A stretch of DNA of 64,000 bases from Ruegeria sp. ANG-R (lineage in GTDB: Bacteria; Pseudomonadota; Alphaproteobacteria; Rhodobacterales; Rhodobacteraceae): the NCBI RefSeq assembly GCF_000813985.1, contig NZ_JWLJ01000011.1:248001-312000 (forward strand), written 5' to 3'. The position numbers were made by a program, and so were the translations under genes. Of the stretch, positions 11,532 through 19,461 are shown in pieces. The notes beneath the pieces are model-generated. The model made no database searches and had not been told where the DNA came from. It was given only the letters and a program-made list of their open reading frames with translations. The stretch's first letter is position 1; every line of letters begins with the position of its first letter.

Positions 11532-13571
11532 CTAGCCCGCCTGTTGCAGCACGTCCAGAAACGCCGCGCCAAACCTTTCGTGACGACGATCGCCAAGAAC
11601 CTGTTCCATCGCCTGCGGATCATCGGGGCGCAGTTGCGCCACTTTGGCCAGTTGCGATGCCGAACAGCTCAGCGGTTTGTCGATCCCGTCAGGTCCGCGG
11701 GACAATTGCGACTGAACCCTGAGCAGCTGATCGTATATGTCGCCCTGATTGCGACCGGCCAATTTTCGTCGCGCTGGATGAAGTTCTTCCACCGCGCCGG
11801 TCAACACCTCAAGGAAGGTGGCGCCGTAACGTTCCAGTTTTTTCGCTCCGATGCCGCTGATCCGGGCCATATCGTCCAGCGTAGCGGGGCGGGTTTCGGC
11901 CATTTCGATCAGGGTGCGATCCGGAAAGATGACATAGGCCGGAACGCGCGCGGATTCGGCCAGCGCACGGCGTTTGGCCTTGAGTGCCGAGAGCAGAGGC
12001 GCGTCCTCTTCGGAAACCATCGCCTTGACTGCGGGTCGCCGGGTGGCTTTGCGGATTGTATCCTTGCGCAGATCGATTTGCGCTTCGCCCTTGAGGATCG
12101 GCTTGGCGGTTTCGGTCATGCGCAGCGCACCGTGGCGTTCGGGGTCGGGGCGGACAAGATCGTGGCCCATCATCTGCCGAAAGATCGCCTGCCATTGCGG
12201 GCGTGACCAGTCTTTGCCGATGCCGTAGGTGGACAGGTTGTCGTGTCGCCGCGCGCGGATTTTGTCGGTTTCATTGGCCAGCAGGATGTCGATCAGATGC
12301 CCTGCGCCAAACCATTCCTCGGTCCGAAGGATCGCGGACAGGGCCATGCGAACCGGCGTGGTGCCGTCGAACACTTCGGGCGGGTTGTCGCAGAGATCGC
12401 ACTTGCCGCAGGGTTCGGCCTGCTCACCAAAATATCCCAACAAGGTCTGGCGGCGGCATTTCAGCGCTTCGGCCAGTCCGAGCAAAGCGTTGAGGCGCGC
12501 ATGATCCGCCATGCGCCGCTCGGGCGGGGCCAGCCCTTCGTCAATTTGCGCACGCCGCAGACGAATGTCGTCGGGCCCAAACAGAGTCAGCGTCTCAGCC
12601 GGCGCGCCATCGCGCCCGGCGCGTCCGATTTCCTGATAAAAAGCCTCAATGGATTTAGGCAGGTCCGCATGGGCGACCCAGCGGATATCGGGTTTGTCGA
12701 TACCCATGCCGAAGGCCACAGTCGCGATGACGATCAGGCCGTCCTCGCGCGCAAACCGGGTCTCGACAATGCGGCGGTCTTCGGCCTCCATCCCGCCGTG
12801 GTAATGGCAGGCAGAATGCCCATCGGCGCGCAGGGCCTGTGCAAGCACCTCGGTTTTGTTGCGCGTTCCGCAATAGACGATGCCAGACTGACCTTTGCGG
12901 GCTGCGGCGAAGTCCAGGATTTGCTTGCGTGGTCCATCCTTGGTGGCAAAGGCCAGATGGATATTGGGACGATCGAACCCGCGCAGGAATTTGCGAGGCA
13001 TGGCGCCATCGAACAGCTTCTCGACGATTTCGTCCTGCGTTTCGGCATCTGCTGTGGCGGTGAAGGCGGCCAGGGGAACGTTCAGTGCGCGTCTAAGCTC
13101 TCCGATCCGCAGATAATCCGGGCGGAAATCATGCCCCCACTGGCTGACGCAATGCGCCTCGTCGACGGCGATCAGATTGACGTTGATCCGGCGTAACATG
13201 CCCAACGCCGAACCGGCGGCCAGACGTTCCGGCGCCATGTATAGCAGTTTGAGCCGTCCGGCTTCCAGCGCCTCCCACACGGCATCGGTTTCTTCAGGCG
13301 TGTTTCCAGATGTCAGCGCACCGGCTTCGACACCGGCCTCCTGCAGCCCGCGGACCTGATCGCGCATTAGGGCGATCAGCGGAGAGATCACGACTGTCAC
13401 GCCATCGCGTAGTAGGGCAGGTAGTTGAAAACAAAGGGATTTACCACCACCCGTTGGCATGATGGCCAGCACGTTTTCGCCTGCGGTCACGGCGTCGACA
13501 ATCTCTTCCTGCCCGGGGCGGAAGTCGTCGAATCCAAAGACGTCTCGCAACAAGGGTGCGGAGTCGAACAT
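11532..13571 (-). CDS. recQ: ATP-dependent DNA helicase RecQ
   Basis: 679 residues. Helicase motif I MPTGGGKS at residues 38-45, motif II DEAH at 137-140 followed by the aromatic-rich CVSQWGHDFRPDY, motif VI QEIGRAGRDG, then a four-cysteine zinc site with GKCDLCDNP and a winged-helix region, and a C-terminal HRDC domain around VPAYVIFPDRTLIEMAE. This is the full bacterial RecQ layout for 3'-5' unwinding in recombination and replication-fork repair. ATG start at 13571; the short upstream region to yggT holds no LexA-type box that I can recognise. Downstream is yaaA. Confidence 0.97.
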   Translation of the reverse strand: MFDSAPLLRDVFGFDDFRPGQEEIVDAVTAGENVLAIMPTGGGKSLCFQLPALLRDGVTVVISPLIALMRDQVRGLQEAGVEAGALTSGNTPEETDAVWEALEAGRLKLLYMAPERLAAGSALGMLRRINVNLIAVDEAHCVSQWGHDFRPDYLRIGELRRALNVPLAAFTATADAETQDEIVEKLFDGAMPRKFLRGFDRPNIHLAFATKDGPRKQILDFAAARKGQSGIVYCGTRNKTEVLAQALRADGHSACHYHGGMEAEDRRIVETRFAREDGLIVIATVAFGMGIDKPDIRWVAHADLPKSIEAFYQEIGRAGRDGAPAETLTLFGPDDIRLRRAQIDEGLAPPERRMADHARLNALLGLAEALKCRRQTLLGYFGEQAEPCGKCDLCDNPPEVFDGTTPVRMALSAILRTEEWFGAGHLIDILLANETDKIRARRHDNLSTYGIGKDWSRPQWQAIFRQMMGHDLVRPDPERHGALRMTETAKPILKGEAQIDLRKDTIRKATRRPAVKAMVSEEDAPLLSALKAKRRALAESARVPAYVIFPDRTLIEMAETRPATLDDMARISGIGAKKLERYGATFLEVLTGAVEELHPARRKLAGRNQGDIYDQLLRVQSQLSRGPDGIDKPLSCSASQLAKVAQLRPDDPQAMEQVLGDRRHERFGAAFLDVLQQAG

Positions 13572-13649
13572 GCGTCGGAAGGCCCTGTATTAAGGTTTAT
13601 CTGCTCTTAAGACAGGACCATCACATACTAAGATTCGGTGAACAAGTGG

Positions 13650-13937
13650 TCAGTAGAAATAGACCGCATTGTTGATCAGGACGATCCGCAGCGCATAGAC
13701 ACCGATCAGCACGACCAGCGGGGTCAGGTCCAGCCCGCCCATATTGGGCAGGATGCGCCGGATGGGGCCATAAATGGGTTCGAGAATGCGATTCAGGCCA
13801 TACCAGATCTGAGCCACCAGTTGCTGATGCAGGTTAAGCACCTGAAAGTTGATCAGCCAGCTCATGATCACATGGGCGAGGATGATGAACCAGACAATGT
13901 CCAGGATCAGCAGCAGAATTTGGATCAGCGACAGCAT
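13650..13937 (-). CDS. YggT-family membrane protein
   Basis: 95 residues with two hydrophobic spans (residues about 4-28 and 68-90) and the family motif NRILEPIYGPIRRILPNMGGLDLTPL split around the connecting loop, typical of YggT/CcmB3-like proteins. These small inner-membrane proteins have been linked to osmotic tolerance in bacteria and to heme attachment in plastids, but their bacterial role is poorly defined. Separate transcription unit: 79 bases downstream of it is recQ, and a T-rich leader lies upstream. The name is by family only. Confidence 0.9.
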   Translation of the reverse strand: MLSLIQILLLILDIVWFIILAHVIMSWLINFQVLNLHQQLVAQIWYGLNRILEPIYGPIRRILPNMGGLDLTPLVVLIGVYALRIVLINNAVYFY

Positions 13938-14067
13938 GGGTAGTTCCTTTTTCGCGTTTTTTGAGACCTAAGCGCAGCAGTGGCAAAGAGCAAGCCTGTC
14001 CCAACACAACCCTTGCGAATTGCATCAAAGACCCGTCTTATGAAAGCAACGATAAACAGGGGCAGAG

Positions 14068-15435
14068 ATGGCAGAGATTTCCAGGCGCAAGCGCATTTGG
14101 GGGTGGTGGTTTTTCGACTGGGCCAGTCAGCCCTACCACACGTTGCTGGTGACCTTTGTCTTTGGGCCATACTTTGCCGGTGCTGCGGCACAGTTCTACC
14201 TGACCTCGGGGCTGGAGATCGAGGCCGCCAGGGCGCAGGCGCAGGTGGTCTGGGCAAATTGCATGACCATCATCGGGCTGCTTATTGCTTTTGGCGCCCC
14301 GCTTATGGGGGCAATGGCCGATGTCTCGGGTCGTCGAATCCCCTGGATTTTTGCCTTTTCTGTCATGTATGCGGTGGGGTCTGCCGCGCTTTGGTACATG
14401 ATGCCGGACGGCTCGAACATGTGGCTGATGCTGTCGGCCTTCGGTCTGGGCTTTATCGGTGCCGAATACGCGCTGATCTTCATCAATTCGCAACTGCCCG
14501 ATCTGGGCGATGACAGTGAAGTGGGCGAAATTTCGGGTTCTGGCTTTGCCTTCGGCTACTTTGGCGGTTTGATTTCGCTGGCGATCATGCTGACGCTGTT
14601 CGTCGAGCAGACCAACGGAAAAACTCTGATCGGCATAGACCCGTTGTTTGGCCTGGATGCTGAAACCCGTGAAGGCACCCGTTTTGTCGGGCCATTTACG
14701 GCCGGATGGTTCATTCTGTTCATGGTGCCTTATTTTCTGTGGGTGCGTGACGATCCGAATGCGGAGAAGAAAGGCAGCGTGGCTGAGGCGCTGCGTCTTT
14801 TGGGCAGATCCATATCCAATCTGCGATACCGCACCAGCCTGGCCGCTTATCTGGGGTCGTCCATGTTCTATCGCGACGCTCTGAACGGGCTTTATACGTT
14901 TGGTGGCGTGTATGCGACATTGGTGTTGGCGTGGGATCTGATCAAGATCGGCGTCTTTGGTATTGTCAGCGTACTGGCGGCAGCCGCATTTTCCTGGGTC
15001 GGGGGCAAACTGGACAGACGATACGGTCCCAAACCGGTCATTCTGATAGCGATTTGGGTACTGATCCTTGTCTGCACCACCATTGTTTCAATGGACCGGA
15101 CACAGGTGTTCGGCATCGTGCTACCCGCAGGTTCGGGTCTGCCCGATATGGTGTTTTTCGGGTGCGGCGTTCTGATCGGCGGCATGGGTGGCATTCTGCA
15201 ATCTGCCAGCCGTTCGATGATGGTGCGCCATACTGATCCCGAGGCACCGGTCGAGAGTTTTGGTCTGTATGGCCTGTCCGGGCGCGCCACCTCGTTTGCG
15301 GCCCCTATGCTGATCGGAATTGCCACGGCGATGACCGGCAGTGCACGCTTGGGGGTGTCACCGATCGTTCTGTTGTTTATTCTGGGGCTATTCCTGATGC
15401 GCTGGGTCAGACCGGAAGGGGATCAGAGCAGATGA
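14068..15435 (+). CDS. MFS transporter, UMF1/Atg22-like
   Basis: 455 residues, about twelve membrane spans. The N-terminal WWFFDWASQPYHTLLVTFVFGPYF is the hallmark of the UMF1 (Atg22-like) branch of the major facilitator superfamily, whose members in fungi export amino acids from vacuoles; bacterial substrates are unknown. Motif A-like loop with GAMADVSGRR is visible. Stop overlaps the mepA start by 4 bases (ATGA), so the two genes are translationally coupled, which may hint at transport of cell-wall turnover products, but that is inference. ATG at 14068 follows a GGGGCAGAG leader. Confidence 0.88.
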   Translation: MAEISRRKRIWGWWFFDWASQPYHTLLVTFVFGPYFAGAAAQFYLTSGLEIEAARAQAQVVWANCMTIIGLLIAFGAPLMGAMADVSGRRIPWIFAFSVMYAVGSAALWYMMPDGSNMWLMLSAFGLGFIGAEYALIFINSQLPDLGDDSEVGEISGSGFAFGYFGGLISLAIMLTLFVEQTNGKTLIGIDPLFGLDAETREGTRFVGPFTAGWFILFMVPYFLWVRDDPNAEKKGSVAEALRLLGRSISNLRYRTSLAAYLGSSMFYRDALNGLYTFGGVYATLVLAWDLIKIGVFGIVSVLAAAAFSWVGGKLDRRYGPKPVILIAIWVLILVCTTIVSMDRTQVFGIVLPAGSGLPDMVFFGCGVLIGGMGGILQSASRSMMVRHTDPEAPVESFGLYGLSGRATSFAAPMLIGIATAMTGSARLGVSPIVLLFILGLFLMRWVRPEGDQSR

Positions 15436-16295
15436 TTTTATTACGTTTTTTGGCAGTTCTGGCAGCTGTCGCCTTGACCGGACCAGTCTCGGCCCAACCT
15501 CTTGCGAAACAGTTGTTTGGCGCCCAGAAAGCCAGTTCACAGCAAAAACCGGCTGCGTTTGGCAGTTATTCGCGCGGATGTGCAGCCGGGTCGGTGCAAT
15601 TGCCCGAAACCGGGCCAACCTGGCAAGCGATGCGCCTGTCGCGCAACCGGAACTGGGGACATCCCGAGGCAATTGACTATGTTCAGGACCTCAGCCGGTT
15701 CGCGGCGAAGCAGCCGGGTTGGAATGGTCTCTATATCGGTGACATAAGCCAGCCGCGCGGGGGGCCGATGACCTCGGGACATCGCAGCCATCAACTGGGG
15801 CTGGATATCGATATCTGGATGCTGCCCGGTGACAATATGCGCCTGAGTCGCAAGGCGCGCGAGAATATCTCGTCGATTTCCTTGCGTCGCGCAAATGGTG
15901 CTTATGTGAATGGCAACTGGACCAAACAACACCATGCGGTGTTGCGTGAAGCGGCGAAAGACAAGCGTGTTGCGCGAATATTCGTATTCCCGGGGGCGAA
16001 GGTCCAGATGTGCAATGAAGAGAAGGGCAACCGGGCCTATCTGCGCAAGATACGGCCATGGTGGGGACATCATTATCATTTTCACGTTCGTCTGAAATGC
16101 CCGCGCGGCTCGAAAGGATGTGTCAATCAGGACCCGCCGCCCAAGGGTGACGGTTGCGCCGAGGCGCAGCAATGGGTGCGCAATATCCTGAACCCGCCAC
16201 CACCTGATCCAAATGCGCCCCCACCGAAAAAGCGCCGTGAGTATCGTTTGGCTGATTTGCCCCAGCAATGCACCGCCGTTCTGCAGTCCAACTGA
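15432..16295 (+). CDS. mepA: Penicillin-insensitive murein endopeptidase
   Basis: 287 residues. Signal peptide of about 21 residues ending near GPVSAQ, so periplasmic. The LAS-family zinc motifs are present: SGHRSHQLGLDIDIW (candidate ligands His120 and Asp127) and GHHYHFHVRLKCP near residue 215. MepA cleaves D-alanyl-meso-diaminopimelyl cross-links of peptidoglycan. The C-terminus is proline-rich (PPPDPNAPPPKKRRE), a likely flexible tail. The gene starts inside the MFS stop and its last 28 bases also encode the start of the next gene in another frame. Confidence 0.95.
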   Translation: MILLRFLAVLAAVALTGPVSAQPLAKQLFGAQKASSQQKPAAFGSYSRGCAAGSVQLPETGPTWQAMRLSRNRNWGHPEAIDYVQDLSRFAAKQPGWNGLYIGDISQPRGGPMTSGHRSHQLGLDIDIWMLPGDNMRLSRKARENISSISLRRANGAYVNGNWTKQHHAVLREAAKDKRVARIFVFPGAKVQMCNEEKGNRAYLRKIRPWWGHHYHFHVRLKCPRGSKGCVNQDPPPKGDGCAEAQQWVRNILNPPPPDPNAPPPKKRREYRLADLPQQCTAVLQSN

Positions 16296-17152
16296 TCTCG
16301 GCGCTGCTGCTGGCGGGACCCGTCCAGGCGGTCGAGGCCAGGGCAGCCTCGCTGCTTGGCAGCTATAACTGGAGCAATCGTGCGGACTGGTTTGGCGGTT
16401 TCTCAGCCATCCATATTTCCGAAAACGGCCAACATATGATCGCGGTTAGTGATCGGTCAAAACTTGTCACCGCGCGGATTGAGCGCGATGGCGATAAGAT
16501 CAGCGATGTCCGAATCCTTGGTCACTGGCCGATCTTGTCGAGCAGGGGCGCTGCCTTGCGTGGGCGTGCAGGGGATTCCGAAGGGCTGGCGATCGCTGCG
16601 GATGGCAGCCTCTACATCTCGTTCGAACGTATTCATCGGGTTGTACATTACGCCGCACCTGACGCCCGGGCGCGAGTTTTACCGCGACCCCAGGCATTTT
16701 TGAATTTGGATCAGAACGGTTCATTCGAGGCACTGGCGATAGATGATCGCGGGCGACTTTATACGCTGGCCGAGAAGAGCCGCACGGCGCAGGGCGCCAT
16801 TCCCGTCTTTCGTTGGGATGGTAGCCGCTGGTCGGCGCCTTTTGTATTGCCCGCGCGCGGTAGTTTTTTGCCGGTTGCTGCGGATTTCGGCCCTGACGGG
16901 CGGCTTTATGTGCTGGAGCGTGCCGTGTCGCTGATTGGTTTTCGGTCCCGCCTGCGGCGGTGGGTAATCGACGATGGGGTGCCTCAGGCCGAAGAGATCC
17001 TGTTCGAAACCGGCACCGGAAAGCATGACAACCTCGAAGGTCTGTCAGTCTGGCGCGATATGAAAGGCCGGTTGCGCGCCACAATGGTTTCAGATGACAA
17101 CTTTTTCGCGCTGCAACGGACCGAGCTGGTCGAATACCTGCTGCCTGATTGA
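16268..17152 (+). CDS. Exported esterase-like activity of phytase family protein
   Basis: 294 residues; the ATG at 16268 lies inside mepA, giving a 28-base overlap in a different frame, and the resulting N-terminus MHRRSAVQLISALLLAGPVQA is a credible signal peptide. The body is a beta-propeller-like series including GGFSAIHISENGQHMIAVSDRS, GDSEGLAIAADGSLYISFE and HDNLEGLSVW, which matches the esterase-like-activity-of-phytase family (periplasmic, substrate unclear). The propeller motif DSEGLA/NLEGLS recurs as in this family. It is the third gene of the MFS-mepA unit. Confidence 0.85.
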   Translation: MHRRSAVQLISALLLAGPVQAVEARAASLLGSYNWSNRADWFGGFSAIHISENGQHMIAVSDRSKLVTARIERDGDKISDVRILGHWPILSSRGAALRGRAGDSEGLAIAADGSLYISFERIHRVVHYAAPDARARVLPRPQAFLNLDQNGSFEALAIDDRGRLYTLAEKSRTAQGAIPVFRWDGSRWSAPFVLPARGSFLPVAADFGPDGRLYVLERAVSLIGFRSRLRRWVIDDGVPQAEEILFETGTGKHDNLEGLSVWRDMKGRLRATMVSDDNFFALQRTELVEYLLPD

Positions 17153-17178
17153 CACGGACAAAGCAAAAGTCTAGAAGC

Positions 17179-17238
17179 GCGGCCTGCCTTGGGATGAGCC
17201 CTTGGCCAAGTCGCCGCTACCTTGTCAAAACGGGCATC
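17179..17238 (+). promoter_or_regulatory. Candidate structured leader (hairpin plus pseudoknot) before queuosine-precursor transporter
   Basis: An outer stem GCGGC (17179-17183) with GCCGC (17213-17217) encloses an inner stem CTTGG (17188-17192) with CCAAG (17206-17210). The 13-base loop contains GATGAGCCC (17193-17201), which can pair with GGGCATC (17232-17238) just before the ATG at 17244 (GATG with CATC, CCC with GGG, AG bulged). That is an H-type pseudoknot layout placed over the ribosome-entry region, as in preQ1 riboswitches, which control this transporter family in other bacteria. I see the complementarity; the ligand and regulation are inference, and the sequence does not match the preQ1-I consensus I remember. 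Confidence 0.45.
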
Positions 17239-17243
17239 AAAAT

Positions 17244-17888
17244 ATGCAACGCAGCTTTATCCCCGGCATTCTTGCCATGGCCGCCATTGTCGTGGCCTCA
17301 AACATCCTCGTTCAGTTCCTGATTTTTGACGGGCTGCTGACATGGGGCGCTTTCACCTATCCGCTCGCCTATCTGGTCACCGATATCACCAACCGCGTCT
17401 ATGGCGTTGGTCCGGCCCGCAAGGTGGTGTTCGCCGGTTTTGTCGTTGGCGTCATCTGCTCGCTGATCGGTAGCCAGATCATGTTGCAGGGTGATGGGTT
17501 CACCTATGCCGCCGTTCCTCTGCGCGTGGCAGTGGCTTCTGGGGTTGCATTCCTGGTTGCGCAACTTTCCGACGTGACCGTTTTCAATGCCATGCGCGGT
17601 GGGCGCTGGTGGCGTGCGCCGCTGGCCTCGACGCTGGTGGGTTCGGCGCTGGATACGGTTGTCTTTTTCACCATCGCGTTTTCGGCCTCGGTGACGTTCT
17701 TCGGCGCCAACGCTGACGCAGCTATCAGCTGGGCTTGGGAGCCTGTGCCGTTCATGCTGTCCGGTCCTGAAGCCCCGCTTTGGGTGACGCTGGCATTTGC
17801 GGACTGGCTGGTGAAACTGGCGCTGGCGTTGATCGCGCTGATCCCGTTCAAGGTGATCGTTGCTCGTCTGACCGCGCAGCCCGCATAA
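17244..17888 (+). CDS. Queuosine precursor transporter (COG1738, VUT family)
   Basis: 214 residues from ATG 17244, the start that leaves the leader hairpin untranslated; a TTG at 17202 would add 14 residues but would run through that hairpin. About six membrane spans with the family motif FTYPLAYLVTDITNRVYG near residues 35-55 and YAAVPLRVAVASGVAFLVAQLSDV. The family (E. coli YhhQ) imports preQ0/preQ1 for queuosine synthesis in tRNA. Inner membrane. Single gene with its own leader; the window's trhO is another tRNA wobble-base modification gene but far away. Family call firm, exact substrate (preQ0 or preQ1) inferred. Confidence 0.9.
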   Translation: MQRSFIPGILAMAAIVVASNILVQFLIFDGLLTWGAFTYPLAYLVTDITNRVYGVGPARKVVFAGFVVGVICSLIGSQIMLQGDGFTYAAVPLRVAVASGVAFLVAQLSDVTVFNAMRGGRWWRAPLASTLVGSALDTVVFFTIAFSASVTFFGANADAAISWAWEPVPFMLSGPEAPLWVTLAFADWLVKLALALIALIPFKVIVARLTAQPA

Positions 17889-17894
17889 AAAAGT

Positions 17895-17931
17895 GCTTTG
17901 AGAATGGCGCATCTTGTGTCAGGCTCAAAGC
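17895..17931. repeat. Inverted repeat GCTTTGAG / CTCAAAGC
   Basis: Perfect 8-base arms at 17895-17902 and 17924-17931 around a 21-base spacer, immediately after the transporter stop and just before the arfB leader region. It could be a rho-independent terminator lacking a T-run, or an operator for the downstream small RNA/ORF unit. Seen directly; role not known. Confidence 0.5.
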
Positions 17932-17963
17932 TAACCGCAACAGATAGAAAAGGAGGTGATCCA

Positions 17964-18020
17964 GTGTCGAGAAAGAGATTGGAGAGAGGTGTTGGAACAA
18001 CCGGGGGGATCGCCCGTTAA
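17964..18020 (+). CDS. Possible 18-residue leader peptide with full-length Shine-Dalgarno
   Basis: GTG start, 18 sense codons, TAA stop; predicted peptide MSRKRLERGVGTTGGIAR, basic at the front. The GGAGG core is 7 bases before the GTG, and complementarity to the 16S tail extends over 14 bases, far beyond a normal ribosome-binding site. No Trp, His or other repeated codon suggests classic amino-acid attenuation, but the two adjacent Arg/Lys-rich codons could be a pause signal. Being so short, it could be chance; the SD is the main argument for translation. Confidence 0.4.
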   Translation: MSRKRLERGVGTTGGIAR

Positions 18021-18090
18021 GGCAGCCCTTGGCGGAGCGCTCGCTCCGGCTGGTCGATTGATCTAACCGACCCGACCTCCTGAACTTTCG

Positions 18091-18125
18091 AAGGGCCGTC
18101 CCGCCGGGGTGGCCCTTTCTGTTTT
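18091..18125 (+). terminator. Rho-independent terminator of the small RNA unit
   Basis: AAGGGCC (18091-18097) pairs with GGCCCTT (18111-18117), with CCC/GGG pairing possible inside the loop, followed by TTCTGTTTT. It lies 27 bases before the arfB start, so either it ends the upstream small RNA or it attenuates arfB read-through. Confidence 0.75.
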
Positions 18126-18151
18126 CTCGTCCGACGGTTATGGTCCGTCTC

Positions 18152-18571
18152 ATGCTGCGCGTCACAGATGATATCACCCTGCAGGATTGGGAAATGACCG
18201 AAAGCTTTGTGCGGTCATCCGGCCCCGGCGGGCAGAACGTGAACAAAGTGTCGACAGCCGTGGAACTGCGGTTCGAAGCCGCGCGTTCGCCATCCCTGCC
18301 CGACCCGGTCAAGAACCGGCTAAAGCGGCTTGCCGGGCGACGCTGGACCAAAGACGGCGCGATCATCATTCAGTGCGAGGAAACCCGCAGCCAGGCCCGC
18401 AACCGCGAGATCGCGCGCGCGCGCCTGGCCGAGATGATTACACGCGCGCTGATAAAGCCCAAACGCCGGATCGCCACTAAGCCTACCTATGGTTCGGTAA
18501 AGCGGCGTTTGGCAGCCAAGAAGGCGCGGTCGGATGTCAAATCGCTGCGCGGAAAAGTCTCGGAAGATTAA
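18152..18571 (+). CDS. arfB: Peptidyl-tRNA hydrolase ArfB (ribosome rescue)
   Basis: 139 residues from ATG 18152 (another ATG at 18140 adds four residues). The catalytic GGQ sits at residues 26-28 in SSGPGGQNVNKVSTAVELRF, and the C-terminal tail is strongly basic (KPKRRIATKPTYGSVKRRLAAKKARSDVK), as needed to enter the empty mRNA channel of stalled ribosomes. This is the ArfB/YaeJ/ICT1 family, which releases peptides from non-stop complexes; in Caulobacter it backs up trans-translation. smpB lies 3.2 kb downstream. The gene sits directly behind a strong terminator and an anomalous SD element, which may regulate it. Confidence 0.94.
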   Translation: MLRVTDDITLQDWEMTESFVRSSGPGGQNVNKVSTAVELRFEAARSPSLPDPVKNRLKRLAGRRWTKDGAIIIQCEETRSQARNREIARARLAEMITRALIKPKRRIATKPTYGSVKRRLAAKKARSDVKSLRGKVSED

Positions 18572-18631
18572 ACTGGCATCTTGCCAAGGCGTTGCTACTC
18601 TGCCCCGCACAGATGGCAGGGAGGCAGGGCC

Positions 18632-19378
18632 ATGCGGCTGCAGGGAAAAACCGCAATTGTAACCGGCGGCGCGTCCGGGTTCGGTGCAGGGATCGCGCGG
18701 AAATTCCTGTCCGAAGGCGCTCATGTAATGATTGCCGATATCAACGGTGATGCCGCTGACGAAATGGCCGCGCAACTGGGTGTCGGCGCCCTGTCGCAGC
18801 AGGTTGATGTATCAGACAGGTCCTCGGTCCAGATCATGGCCGACACCGCCCTCAAGGAGTTCGGGCATCTGGACATTCTGGTGAACAATGCCGGGGTCAC
18901 GCATTTGCCAACGCCGCTGGAGGATGTCAGTGAAGCCGATTTCGATCGGGTTTTCGCTGTGAACATGAAATCGGTCTACCTGACCGCCCGGGCTTTGATC
19001 CCACATATGAAATCCCGCGCTGCTGGCGCAGTCCTGAATGTCGCCTCAACAGCGGGGTTGTCTCCGCGCCCCGATCTCAACTGGTACAACGCGTCCAAGG
19101 GTTGGATGATCACCGCAACCAAGACGATGGCTGTGGAGCTGGCCCCTGCAGGCGTGCGCGTGAACGCAATCTGCCCGGTTGCGGGCGAGACGCCCCTGCT
19201 GAAATCTTTCATGGGAGAAGACACGCCGGAAATCCGCGCAAGGTTCCTCTCAACCATCCCGCTGGGCCGTTTTTCCACCCCGGAAGATATGGCCAATGCA
19301 GCCTGCTTCCTGTGCTCGGACGAGGCCAGCATGATCACCGGCACAGCCCTCGAGGTGGATGGAGGCCGCTGCATCTGA
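18632..19378 (+). CDS. Short-chain dehydrogenase/reductase (SDR)
   Basis: 248 residues from ATG 18632, preceded by GGGAGGCAGGG; a longer upstream reading lacks an SD. Cofactor motif TGGASGFGAGIA at residues about 11-22 with an acidic ADING after the second strand suggests preference for NAD(H). NNAG follows strand 4, then the catalytic Ser (NVASTAG) and Tyr-x3-Lys (YNASK). C-terminal ITGTALEVDGG is typical of classical SDRs. It reads like the 3-oxoacyl-ACP reductase/glucose dehydrogenase branch; substrate not assignable. Possibly co-transcribed with the P1 peptidase 83 bases downstream. Confidence 0.9.
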   Translation: MRLQGKTAIVTGGASGFGAGIARKFLSEGAHVMIADINGDAADEMAAQLGVGALSQQVDVSDRSSVQIMADTALKEFGHLDILVNNAGVTHLPTPLEDVSEADFDRVFAVNMKSVYLTARALIPHMKSRAAGAVLNVASTAGLSPRPDLNWYNASKGWMITATKTMAVELAPAGVRVNAICPVAGETPLLKSFMGEDTPEIRARFLSTIPLGRFSTPEDMANAACFLCSDEASMITGTALEVDGGRCI

Positions 19379-19397
19379 TCCGTCTCTTCATCTGGCC

Positions 19398-19436
19398 ATA
19401 AATATCCCCGCCGGAGGCAGCGCGCCCCAGCGCGCT
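19398..19436 (+). repeat. Intergenic short repeat-like element with GC hairpin
   Basis: The sequence ATAAATATCCCCGCCGGAGG is followed by a perfect hairpin AGCGCGC (19419-19425), loop CCCA, GCGCGCT (19430-19436). From memory, an AAATATCCCCGCCGGAGGC-type string recurs between genes in Rhodobacterales genomes, so this may be a REP-like interspersed element or a terminator of the SDR gene. The single copy in this window cannot prove it. Confidence 0.45.
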
Positions 19437-19461
19437 TCCCCGCCCAACACCCGAGATCGAA

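Larger units (their letters stand above)
17948..18125 (+). ncRNA. Candidate small RNA or riboregulator upstream of arfB
   Basis: This stretch of about 180 bases has several RNA-like features: a 14-base run at 17949-17962 that is the exact complement of the usual 16S rRNA 3' tail, an 18-codon ORF (17964-18020), a hairpin CGGAGC-GCTC-GCTCCG at 18033-18048, an anti-SD-like ACCTCCT at 18075-18081 that can pair with AGGAGGT at 17951-17957, and a strong terminator at 18091-18125. It may be a free-standing sRNA (dual-function with the peptide) or an attenuated leader of arfB. It is not recognisably 6S, SRP RNA or tmRNA. Confidence 0.4.

Noticed and set aside
12243..13196. Long plus-strand open frame inside recQ
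   Set aside because: It is fully antisense to recQ, which has strong helicase motifs; a GC-rich shadow.
17202..17243. TTG start giving a longer queuosine transporter
   Set aside because: The extra codons cross the predicted leader hairpin and have no SD; ATG 17244 gives the normal N-terminus.
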